64,000 bases of DNA, taken from Rhea pennata (lineage: Eukaryota; Chordata; Aves; Rheiformes; Rheidae). The notes under the pieces are model-generated. The model had not been told where the DNA came from, did not search any database, and worked only from the letters and a program-made list of their open reading frames with translations. Position 1 is the first letter of the stretch; every line of letters starts with the position of its first letter. The stretch lies in the NCBI RefSeq assembly GCF_028389875.1, contig NC_084666.1, positions 32,334,308-32,398,307 on the forward strand. Reading direction: 5' to 3'. Shown here one piece after another: positions 22,043-34,000 of the stretch. The translations under genes and the position numbers were made by a program.

Positions 22043-25000
22043 GTGAGCCGCGACCCCCGCGCCAACGGCTTCGCACCCGCGGGACGGGGCGGGACGGGGT
22101 TGGGGGGGGGGGAGCGGGGCGCCCCCTCCCCGCCAGGGCCCGCGGCGGGCGGCCCCGCCATGGCGGCGGCGGGAGCCATCTCGCGGCGGGGGCGGCCGCT
22201 GCTGCCCCGCTGGCGTTGCCGGCGCCCCGGTTTTGTGCCCGCTGCCTGCCCGCTCTCCTTTTCTTCAGTGCTTGCCCTCAGCTGGTAATTAAAGCCCCTT
22301 TCGCGGAGGAGAATTAGTGCTGGGCACAGCGTTTGCTGGGGGGGAGGGGGGGAATTAAAAAAAAAAAAAAAAATCAGTGTGTCATGTGGGAGTGAAAAAG
22401 ATGAAGAAACTCGGCGCCTCGAGAGGTTGTGGCAGCTGTTTGCGGGCGCTGCTCTCCGCTCGCCCGGCAGCGGCTCAGGCAGCCCCAGGGAGGCGAGTTA
22501 CGGTAAGAGGCTGCGAGGCGCCCGCTGGGCCGCGCGCCCCGCGCCGCCCCGCGCCGCCCCGCGCCGCCCCGCGCCGGGGTCCGGCGCGCCGGCCGCGGGC
22601 CCCCGGGGCGGAGGAGCAGAGGGGTCCCGCGGAGGCCGTTTCTGTGCGCGGCTGGGGCTTTTGTGGAAAGGAGCAAACTCGGTTGCCCAGTTCCAGGTTG
22701 TGATAAGCTCTTGAGGGAGGTGGGGGGAAAGTTGGGTTTTGGCTGGAAAAGAAAGTTCATACTCAATCCTCAACTGATTTGGGCCTTTAACTAAGAAAAC
22801 CAGGGACTGTTTCGCTCTTGCAAAGTGTAAATAAACCTATTAAAATTCCTTCAGGAGAAGTCAACGAACTCATTATTTTTCCCGCTTGTAGTGGTAGTCA
22901 GTGGCTTATGCTTTTCCAGAGCTGTCAGCTGTTGTATAATCCGTGGGATGCTGAGGAAGACGACAGCTGAAGCGAAGATGGATGCATCATCCCCTTTCGC
23001 CACCACTTCCGACATGTTGTCACAGAAAGGCTAGGGGATGGGATTCGTTCAGCCTTGGGAAGAGAAGTTGTTCCCCCGCCTTGTGATGCTGAGGGCTTGT
23101 AGAGAAGTTGGAGGCAGACTGCGAGGTGCACAGTGGAAGGAAACGAGGCCATGAGCACAGGTTGCCCAGGACATAAGGAAAAAAAATCTCAGAAGGACAT
23201 AAAAAAAAAAAGTCTTCGCTTTGAGAGCTGTTAAACACTGAAACCAGTCGCCCAGGGACACTGCAGGGTCTCCGTCCTCTGAGATGGAAGTCCTCTGGTC
23301 ACGGGTCTCCTGGACAAGGCCCTCAGCAACCTTACCTACCTGTGAGGCTAGCCCTGCTTTGAGCATGAACTTGAGCTGGAGCTGGAAGGGACCTCTAGAA
23401 GTCCTTTCCAGCCTCTTTTTTCTTAGGATTGTGTTTAAAAGGAAATGTATTCTGGACAAGGAGTTACTGTGCGGTGCAGAAGAGAGATCTGTTCTGTGGC
23501 TATGTAGTGCCACATCCAAAGAATTATTTTCTACTCAAGAAATAGGCAGTAAAAGCATAGAATGAGAAAGGTGTTGCAACTTGTAGTAGTGTCAGAGTGT
23601 AATAGGTTTTCCAGGCCTGCTTCTTAGTTCATCTGGTTTATACTGAGGTTACTTCTTAGTTTATCTAGATTTATACTGAGGTTTGACTTGGTATTTCTCA
23701 CATGTCATCCAGAGGATTATCTATGTGGAAATGACCGGGTATATTTAGTGATAATTATTCATTTAAAGCTGTAGATATAAGTCCCCAAACAGACATTCTG
23801 CTTTCAGAATTGTGTTCTTAACTTGCTTTATGTTAGCTAATAAGCAGTAAAATGTGTCATTCCAGATTGCCTGTATGAGGGTTGATTTGGATTATTAATT
23901 TTTGATTTACAGTATCACACACCCAACCTGTTTTGTTACCTTAATTGTAATTGCAAAGGCTGTTCTCCAGGTGGAGATGGGTTATTCTTTATGATAACCT
24001 AACACTTGGCTGATTTTTTTTTCAAGGAAGAGCTTGCCCACATTAATGTGAGTTGAAAGGTCTTTGATACTAAGAAGATGGGGCCTGTATTGAGGAACGA
24101 GCACATATGGAGGACAGGGAACAACAGGGAACATGATGCTTCATCATTCTGGGAGACCTTGTTCGCTGTTTGCTCTGAAGGTCTCGTAGTGGACGTTTGA
24201 AGACAGTCAAGGGCCTTCGTTAGTTAACGGCCTGTGTAGGTGTAAATTCAGTGGAACATGCATTTGGATATGGGTAGTGTCACGTGGCAAAACTGGATGC
24301 TTTTTAGCATTATATCTCATACTCCTATGGCCAGTGAGTGTGTGTGTGTAATATCTTCAAAACCAAGAGGAGAGAAACATTGAAGGATAGGATGAAACTA
24401 ATGCTGTGAACCAGGAGCAAAAAGCGCTGTGTGGTGTGTTTGTGTGACGTATGGATATATTTTCTTCTATTTAATCATAATGAATTAGGGATGCTGAATG
24501 TACCATTGCAAAGGAAGTGACTGCAGTGCATCCTAGAACTGACATGGGAGCTGAGCAGAGGTGTGGAAAGGAGGAGGTTTCACAATATTTTTCTGCTCAG
24601 TCTTCTTTAAAAATTTTAATAAATACCATTACTTAGTTATGATTGCTGTGCACATAAATCCAGTTAGATGGTAAAGTTTTGGTGTGTTTTTACATAAGGG
24701 GGATGGTTGAGTTTGTTTCCTTCCCTGGGAAAGTCTTGCAGTTGAGGTAAGTGAAAGGAGGAATCAGTGAGGTATGTTGTTTGTTTAGCAGGGATTTGAT
24801 ATGGCAGGCTATAGTACCAGTTAATTTAATTATCAGGTGCGCAGGTATTTTCTTCTGTGATAACAGAAGGCTGAGTTGTGCAGCGCATAAGTGGTGATGT
24901 CAGTAGATATCTGGGCAGACTTTTAGGGAGTGTTGGGGAGGAGCATGGTTATGGTTTGCTTGGAAGCTGACAACTCCAGGAGGCGCTGGAGAGAGGCAAA

Positions 25001-28000
25001 ACCTGGTTTGCTGCACAGGAAATCTAAAACTCCTCTGATTTCCTGAAATGCCTCTGCAGTTGTCTGTAGGGGAAGATGGGGTCAGAAAGCCAGAGTCTTG
25101 CTGCATAGCTGGGACTGTGGCAAAGGAGGGGAGGTGTTTAGACTCATTAGGAACTAGAGAAACTTGTGGAACAGAGGGAACTTGTGCAGAAAGGAAAAAC
25201 TTCATCTAGAGAAAATTAAAACCAGGCTTCTGGCATGTAAAGACTACCCTATGAAAGCATTTCAGTTTTAACCATTTCTTAAAGACAGCTTGTCAGGCAT
25301 GGAAAACATATGGTTTAGATTGATGGGTTCTCTTGGGGTGAAGCTATAGGAGCAATGTCAAGTTGGCAGAATATAATGGAAATGGCAAAGAGGAGTCTAA
25401 GCAAATAGTCCTATTTAAATAGGCTGCAAAAAAACCCAGGTGAATGGATTGAGGATTATGTGTGTCTGCAGATGAGTCTGAAATGTACAGGGGTGGCTTG
25501 AAATGAGGATGTTGATCCAAGAGGCTTGCCAGGCCGGTCAGCGAGACCTTCTGATACCCGGGTACAAATTATGCAGGAAAGATCAAAGAGCTTGCCACAA
25601 GGGAAGGGTGGCAGTATATGTTAAAGAAAGCTTTAGTGTCAGATCAGGTGCGTCGTGAACTTCTTCAGTAAATGTCATATGATCCATCTGGACTGAAATA
25701 ACTGAGCTAAAGAGAAAAAATAACCTAATTACTGACCGCCCCATATGACAGAGAAAATGACTGGTATGTTAAGGAAAATCAGAGAGAGAGCAAAGATGGG
25801 AAAGAACAACAAAAGGAAGAATTCCCTTTCCTTCATGTGGGTTGGAGGAGTGTGATGCTGAGCCTAAGTGCTTAGGTGCCACAAATAGTGACTCCATAGA
25901 GCAGCTACTCGGAGAGCCCCCGAGAAGCAGCAGCCCTTGACTGGATCCTGAGCAGTGCTCTGGGCTGGATTCAGATGTTACTTTAAGAGAACCAGACTGT
26001 AGCTTTAGTATTCTTGCAGGAATCGTAAAAGCCAAAGAAACCACTGATGTGTTTAATTTCGTAAGGGGGCATTACATAAGATGAGGAGGCTCTTTAACTC
26101 ACATATGAGTTAAATTAAAAAAAAATAAAGTTTGAGAAACAACTTGGAACAGAGATGAAAACAGCCATAAATCCTTTTCTTCTGATGTGCTGAGGCAGGG
26201 TGGGGCCATAGACTTTGTAGGGCCAGTAGGATCAAAGGGTAAGAGCGAGCACCTACAGAAAGTAAGAGCATACATTTAAAAACCTAATTACTTGTATGTA
26301 TCCATGTTCACTCTGGGGGAGCTTAAGGGAGAGTTAATGGCACATGTGGGCATAGTAACCATATCAGAAACTTTGATGAATGTGATACACTGCCATGCCA
26401 TTCTTCATGCCTAGGCTGGTATAGATCAGTGGCAGAAAGTGTACAATTGCTGCTGTTAATACAGAATCCAGCACAACTTTTAATTTGTGCTAACGCAGTA
26501 TGGAATAGGGCTCCATAGTGGGCTTATCGATTGCTTTGTAGAATAAAATACCAGAGTACTTTGTTGTGAAAAAAACTATCATTAATATGCATTAGCTGTT
26601 GGTTTATGGAGTTCATGGAGTTCTGGGGACAGCAGTTTTAGGGTCATCTCAAAAAAGATCTGTGTTTCCTATTGGTAGCTAAAGTGTGAATACCTTGTTT
26701 TTTTTTTTCCTTTTATTAAAGGCCGCTGTCAATCTGCAGGAATGTTAAAGAATTGAAATGCTTTCTGGAGCGAAGTGAATTAACTGTGTTCATATGGGAT
26801 TTGCACCTGCAGTTCATAACATAGGATAGATTTATTTTACTCTTTGCTGTGTGCTGACAAAAAGGATTTGCCTGGCATATGTAGGCAATATATGGCAGCG
26901 GTAGCATTCTATTTTTCTGTTGTTGTTTTGATATGCATTGGAGGAGTTAGACGCAGATTAGCAAAACTCAAAGATAAGGCTCACCAAAAAAATCTTGAGA
27001 AAGTTTCCAGAGGAATTTTGAAGCTCAGAAGCACTTTGGCCCTTTCTACCTGACAAGTCATTTGCGAGTTTCATCCTATGTAGACCTGAGTTTATGAAAT
27101 TATTTATGTATTTTTAGGATACAGTATAGGTCAGTCTCTCGTCTCCTGTCCCCTGGCTTACATGCACGGGACAAGCTGTGAGAAAGGATAACAATCTTAG
27201 ATGCACCTTTATTTAAAGTTAGGCATAAAGACCTGAAGCTACTGTCCGGCTGTGGAATAAGTAAGCATCCTAAACAACTGTATCATGCATTTTAAAACTG
27301 GGTTGCATTGGGACATCTGGGATCATTTGGTGAGCTCATGCATTTCCAGAACAGTTAATAAAATGCATGGACTTGTAATCAGGAATGACCATAACGTGGA
27401 GGCTCAAAGGCTGAGAAAAAGGAAATGAGGTTGTATCTGCTTAGGAAGGGTTCAATTGGGCAAACGCTTGTGTGCAGGAATGACTTTCTTCAAAATAGTC
27501 CTCACTCTCCACATCTCTCTCATTCTCCCTCTTGCTCCTCCCACCGCAAAACTGAGACCTCAGGGCATGTAATTCTGTTACTACATACTTGAGTTGATTC
27601 TACTCTTGCTTTATGCCACAGAAGCACTTTTTAGAAGGGATATGCATGTGACAGAAGAAATAATATATCTTTTTTCACTGATAGCCTTACTGCAGCACTT
27701 TGCTGGTTTCAAGGGTTCAAGATTTCATCAGGTTGGAAAGATTATATTCTCTGACCATAAATCTTCAGCCAGAGATGGCTGTAATTGCCATTAGAATGAT
27801 ACTTTTAAAAATAAGTGATAGTCTATGTGAGCCAGTTTAGAACACCTCCTATTTCCTTCCCATTTATTTTGTGCTACATTTAAAGGCTGCTGGGAGCCCC
27901 TGTGGCCACTAGCAGATGAAATCTACTATTTGCCTCTAAATAACATTCTGTTTTTGTCTGGACTTTGAGTATAAATGGCTGTTACTGAAGAGGAATGAAT

Positions 28001-31000
28001 TAAATGCCACCTTGAAATGACTTAAGTGCTAATTATATTTTCACCAAGAAGTTCTGCACTTCCTGAGTTTTTCCATGTCTCTCTTATGGTAATGTGGCAT
28101 AATGAAAGGTTATGCAGAATTGATAGGCATGACATACTTAAGAAGGTGGAGAACTTGTGCAGTGATGCATAGGGAACAGAAAAGATGTGAGGTTGATATC
28201 ACAGAAGTAACTGGAGATAGAAATGCTGCCTTTCTTTCCCCTTCCCCTCTGAATTCTTATGTCTTACATATTTGTCTACTTATATAAACTGTGCCATGTA
28301 CGAATATAGATTTTCCACATGTTATTGAAAGCTTTCTCCCTAGCCCTGCCAGGAAAATAGGTTATGCCAAAGACTTCAAAAACTCATGGAAACTGAAACT
28401 CTTACTCATTTTTATAAATATTTATAGGAAGAACAGATCAAGATGAAATTCTAGAAGAGAAAATACGTTTTGTAATAGCAAAACTTTGATTGTTTTTTGT
28501 GATAATAAGGAAGAATTTATCTGTAAGAAAACTATATATGAACTTTTTCTGATCAGTAACATTGCCTTCTATTCCTTATTTTACTAGTTATTGGACAGTC
28601 TGCAAAGAGTAAGCGGCCAAAAGAACCAGGGGAAAACAGAATTAAGCCTATCGGCAAAAAAGTAAAACCCAAAAGCCCCAAAATGAAGGAGAGAGAACCT
28701 GCTGACCCCTCTTCAAAATCCCAGTCCATACTGACACAGGTGATGGATAAAGGTCGTTTCCAGAAACTAGCTGCCACTTTAAGTCTGTCTGCAGGACAAA
28801 GCATAGAACTGCGATGTAAGGGCAGTAATGTTAGTTGGAGCTATCCTTCATACTTAGACACCTTTAAAGACTCCAGACTCAGGTAAGCTATTTTTCATTT
28901 TTTTTGGAGTTGAAAAAAAAATTTAGAACTTTACCAATTTCAACACGACCATGTTTTACTCTCCCCCCCCCTTTTTTTAATGATGAAGATCTTACACCTA
29001 GTAGTAACTAATATCAGTAATGAAGGATACTTATCTTTCATGAACAAAGTGATACAGGTCCTAATCACTCTGTGATGTAACTATGTATAGTGTAAAGAAG
29101 CTATATATGAACTGGGAAATAAATATTTGCTGTCTTGCTTACGAGGAGAGTAAATTATCAGTGAGATTAAAATCTGTTTTGTTACTTGCTGTAGTCTGTA
29201 AGTCATTCCAAAGCATGACTGCATTCCAAAGCATTACAGAGAACAAACTAGAAACAATCAAAGAAGACTTCAAGGCCTTGGGCATGGTGGTCAAGGGTCT
29301 GGGAGCCCAGATGATCTTCTCATCAGTCCTGCCGATTAGGGGGAGGCATGGGAGGAGGAGTAGGAAGATTTTCCAAATCAACACCTGGCTACGCCTCTGT
29401 GTTGGCAACAGGGTTTTGGATTCTATGACCATGGAACATGGTTTGAAGGTGGACAGCTGGTGGGGAGAGATGGGATTCAGCTCACCAAGCAGGGCACATT
29501 TGCCTTTGCAAACAGGTTAGCCAGCCTAGTAAAGAGGGCTTTAAACTGGTAGGAGGGGGGAGGAGGGGAGTCGTACAGACAGGGTAGACAACAAAACACA
29601 AGTTAGGTTTTGGGGCCTCCAATGGGTGCATGCAGCTGGGCATGTGTGTTTGGGACGTGGCTATGTCCGACCCCTGTACACCCTTCCTAGGAAACCTGCA
29701 GGCATGACCACCTCTTCGGAATGCCTGTACACCAATGCACGCAACATGGGGAACAAACAGGAGGAGCTGGAGATCTGTGTGCGATCGCAGGGCCATGATC
29801 TCATTGCAATTACAGAGGCATGGTGGGATAGCTCACGATGGGAATGCTGTCATGGACGGCTACGTGCTTTTTAGGAAAGACAGTCCAGGAACGCGAGGTG
29901 GTGGAGTTGCTCTTCGTGTGAGAGAGCAACTGGAATGCATCGAGCTCTGCCTAGGGGTGGAGGAGGAGGAGATGGCAGTTGAGAGCTTGTGGGTAAAGAC
30001 CAAAGGGCAGGCTAACACGGGGGACACTGTTGTGGGTGACTACTACAGGCCACCTGACCAGGAAGAGAAAGTTGATGAGGCCTTCTATAGACAGCTGGAA
30101 GTAGCCTCACGATCACAGGCCCTGGTTCTCATGGGGGACTTCAGCCACCCTGACATCTGCTGGAAGGACAACACAGCAAGGCACAAGCAGTCCAGGAGGC
30201 TCCTGCAATGCATTGGTGATAACTTCTTGTCGCAAATAGTGGAGGAACCTACGAGGAAAGGTGTCCTGCTGGATCTTATCTTTACCAACAGAGAGGGACT
30301 GGTTAGAGATGTGAAAGTTGGGGGCAGCCTTGGCTACAGTGACCATGAGATGGTGGAGTTCAGGATCCTGCAAGAAAGAAGTAAGGCAACAAGCAGGATT
30401 GCAACCCTGGACTTGAGGAGAGCGGACTTTGGGCTCCTCAGAGACCTACTTGGAGTAATCTCATGGGTTAAGGCCCTAGAAGGAAGGGGGGTCCAGGAGA
30501 GCTGGCTTGTATTCAAACATCACTTCCTCCAAGCTCAAGGAGCTCTTGGCCAAATTCAGACAGAGAAGAAAATACACAGAATGTGGGAGAGGGGACAGGC
30601 TACTTGGGAGAATTATAGGAGTGCAGTCAGAGTATGTGGAGATGTGGTGAGGAAGGCTAAGGCCCAGTTGGAATTGAGTCTGGCAAGGGATGTTAAGGAC
30701 AACAGGAAGGGCTTCTTCAAATATATCAGTAGCAAGAGGAGGACTAGGGAAAATGTGGGCCTGCTGCTGAATGGGGCAGGGGGCCCTGGTGACAAGGGAT
30801 AGAGAGAAAGCAGAATTACTGAATGCCTTCTTTGCTTCAGTCTTCACTGCTAAGGGCAGCCCCCATGAATCCCAGAGCCTGGACACGAGGGAGAAAGTCT
30901 GGAGAAGGGAAGATCTTCCTTTGGTTGAGGAGGATAGGATTAGAGAGAGACTTTCTGGGCAGGCTAGCATTCCACAAATCCATGGGCCCAGATGGGATGC

Positions 31001-34000
31001 ACCCACGGGTACTGAGGGAGCTGGTGGATGTTGTTGCCAGGCTGCTCTCCATCATCTTTGAAAGGTCCTGGAGAACTGGAGAGGTGCCTGAGGACTGGAA
31101 GAAAGCCAATGTCACTCCAGTCTTCGAGAAGGGCAAGAAGGAGGACCCAGGCAACTATAAGCCAGTCAGCCTCACCTCCGTCCCTGGGAAGGTGATGGAA
31201 CAGCTCATTCTGGATGTCATCTCCAGGCATATGGAGGAAAAGAAGGTGATCAGGAGTAGTCAGCATGAATTGAGAACTGGCTGAAAGGCAGAGCTCACAG
31301 GGTCATCATCGGTGGCGCGGAGTCTAGTTGGAGGCCTGTGGCTAGTGGAGTCCCCCAGGGCTCGGTCCTGGGTCCCATCCTGTTCAACATTCTTCATCAC
31401 TGACCTGGATGAGGGGGCAGAGTGCCTCCTCAGCAAGTTTGCTGATGATACCAAGCTGGGAGGAGTGGCTTACACACCTGAGGGCTGTGCTACCATTCAG
31501 AGAGACCTGGACAGGTTGGAGAGCTGGGCGGAGAGGAACCTCAGGAGGTTCAACAAGGGCAAGTGCAGAGTCCTGCACCTAGGGAGGAATAACCCTATGC
31601 ACCAGTACAAGCTGGGGGCTGACCTTCTGGAGAGCAGCTCTGCAGAGAAGGACCTGGGAGTGCTGGTGGATGACAAGTTGACCATGAGCCAGCAATGTGC
31701 CCTTGTGGCCAAGAAAGCCAATGGTCTCCTGGGGTGCATTGGGAAGAGTGTTGCCAGCAGGTCAAGGGAGGTGATCCTGCCCCTCTACTCAGCCCTAGGG
31801 AGGCCTCATCTCAAGTCCTGTGTCCAGCTCTGGGCTCCCCACTACAAGAGAGACATGGAGCTACTGGAGAGAGTCCAGTGTAGGGCTACAAAGATGATCA
31901 GAGGGCTGGAGCACCTGCCCTATGAGGAACAGCTGCGAGAGCTGGGCCTCTTCAGCCTGGGGAAGAGAAGACTGAGGGGGATCTTACCAATGTGGATAAG
32001 CACCTGAAGGGAGGGTGTCAAGGGGACGGGGACAAACTCTTTTCAGTTGTCCCCTGTGACAGGACAAGAGGCAATGGGCAGAAACTGAAGCACAGGCAGT
32101 TCTGCCTGACCGTGAGGGGGAATTTCTTCCCTGTGAGAGTGAGGGAGCACTGGACTAGGTTGCCCAGAGAGGTTGTGGAGTCTCCCCCTCTGGAGATCTT
32201 CAAGGCCCACCTGGATGCAACCCTGTCTAACATGCTCTAGGTGCCCCTGCTGAGCAGGGAGGTTGGACTAGATGATCTCCAGAGGTCCCTTCCAACCTTA
32301 CCGGTTCTATGATTCTGTGACATCTTTCTCTGTAGAGTGGAACCTGAGTTCTGTTGTTTTTTGTTGCTCCAGGAGATGGAAACAGGAGGTATTTCACACC
32401 TTTAGATAATGTTATAATGTCTGGGATATAAATTAAAAACTTAACACTTCTGAGCTGGATTTACTATGCTGCCCATAGTAAATGCTACTTTCTGAGTATG
32501 GTAAACATATCATTTTTTAAATAATAATTTTAAAATAATAAATATTTAGAAGTTGTGTAATTTTGACTTCCTGAAAGCTTTTCTACAATAAAAGTACAGA
32601 GCTTCTTCATGAAGTTCCCCTCAATGCATTCTCTCCCCACAACTTTCTTCCCACAGAATGCACAGATGAGTTCTGTGAAATTTTATTTCTGCTTCAGGCC
32701 AAAAAAAAAAAAAAAAAAAGAGCGAGAGGCAAGGTAGGAGTGCAGTTCTTGGTGGTACTTCAACCCTGCTCAGGAATTAACTGAAGTTCCTTTGGAACTT
32801 TCCAATGTGAACTTCAGAAAGATGTTTAAAGGGTGACCTGGAAATCTTTTAACTGGGGGAAGAGTTGTCCCATATTAATTAATAGAAATGCTCAATACAA
32901 GAGTTTGTGAGAAACACAGCTCTGCTTTGAGGCTTAAGAGTTTTACCCTGAGTTGTGTGTGGGGTGAGATCTTCAATATGATTTGGGTCCAATGGCCTTG
33001 AATCTTCTTTCAAGTAACTGCACAGGATTCACTCTCTTCTTTTGGGAAAAGTAGCGTCTGCTCCTCTGGCAGCCTAATGTTTAGGGCATCTTGCTAAAAC
33101 ACTTGAGCAGACATAACTTTTGAAAAGAAATGGTCTGGGGGGACAGTAGTGTACTCCAGCCACCAACAGGGAACCATATTAGAGCTAGTCTGAAGCAAAA
33201 CTCAAAATGTGTGTAGTGTGGTTGTTACATATTCACTACCAACTATACTGCTGTACAGAGACCTACTTTTTTGGGGCTGTGCTGGTTGGACATCAGTAGG
33301 TGTGCTAGTAGATGTCACCTGAGCCACCAAGGTTAATTTCCTGCAGAAGTTCAACCCCATGTCTCTCAGCTTGCAAGAGAATACGCCAAACCCCATGCTA
33401 AGGAGCAAGTGAGGGTATTCTTCACCTTTCTTAACAAAATTACCTTTATTTGTAAAGGATTTGCAAAGTTCATGGTACGGAAGGAAGGACTATGAAAGGA
33501 TTGTGACAGAATTTAATGCTGAGAACAGTCACCTTGGGTTTAGGAAGGCTTTTTAGTTTCATCTAGAGACATTTTAATGGAAAATGCATAAGTAGTTGTT
33601 AGAGCAGGAAGAGAACTGAGGACTCTCTCCTTCTCAGTCCCACCAGATGATCTGCTCTATACATCTTTTCCACAAGCCATAAATTTGTTGGCCTTCCCAG
33701 TTCTTGAACACAGTATGCATAGTTAAATGTAGATTAAATATACTATTTTGTTTTTAATTTGTAAGGGGAAAGAAACTTAAGGAGTTTAAGCATGTTTTCA
33801 CAGGCACATTTTTGCCATTAGAGCCTGTTTTCACTGGGTGTTTTGTGGAGATTTATGTGGCTATGAAAGAGAAACAGTCAGGACAGTGAGGAAGTCCCAA
33901 GCATTGCAAGCGGTATCCTAAGAAAGAGCCATACAGAGCTTTTCTTGGATTATTAAGTGAGGGAGGCATAGAGTTTATGAGCAAAGTATCAAGCTCTGTT

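Larger units (their letters stand above)
21460..22680. promoter_or_regulatory. PDGFRL: CpG island and promoter of PDGFRL
   Basis: Base composition changes abruptly from AT-rich to GC- and CpG-rich at about 21460 and back at about 22680. The island contains CCCCGCCCC-type GC boxes, the PDGFRL start codon at 21988 and the first donor at 22042|. G-rich runs on the plus strand at 22081-22118 and a 10-bp GC repeat at 22534-22576 lie within it. The transcription start cannot be read from sequence. Long ORFs here on both strands are by-products of the GC content. Confidence 0.85.
22043..28587. other. PDGFRL intron 1
   Basis: 6.5 kb. The first 600 nt belong to the CpG island. An old CR1 3' remnant is at about 23040-23440, a diverged 33-bp tandem duplication at 23620-23684, and a possible CR1-type endonuclease relic at about 25548-25640. 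The 69-codon ORF at 26844-27053 with one hydrophobic stretch has no support as a gene. The rest is unremarkable. Confidence 0.65.
29230..32320 (+). mobile_element. CR1 non-LTR retrotransposon, 5'-truncated and inactive
   Basis: About 3.1 kb of an element that is roughly 4.5 kb when full, in the same direction as PDGFRL. From 5': the end of ORF1 with its esterase-like domain (29257-29551; [10 protein letters not shown], then after a frameshift [11 protein letters not shown]). Next is ORF2 apurinic endonuclease (about 29719-30370; [39 protein letters not shown]) and reverse transcriptase (about 30940-32000; [31 protein letters not shown]). The 3' UTR ends at the tail GGTTCTATGATTCTGTGA. Several frameshifts break it, near 29410, 29840, 30790 and 31390. 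Part of the RT palm between QH at 31263 and NWLKGRAH at about 31274 is deleted. CR1 is the dominant LINE of birds and other sauropsids. The 5' edge is approximate. Confidence 0.93.

Noticed and set aside
21712-22773. Overlapping long ORFs on both strands (155, 156, 130, 109-111 aa) in the CpG island
   Set aside because: They are Pro/Ala/Gly/Arg-rich products of GC-rich DNA lacking stop codons. Only the 55-nt PDGFRL exon 1 is supported.
29735-32240. Reverse transcriptase and endonuclease ORFs as a host gene or a novel retro-system
   Set aside because: The motifs, order and 3' tail are those of an ordinary CR1 LINE, with frameshifts and a deletion.
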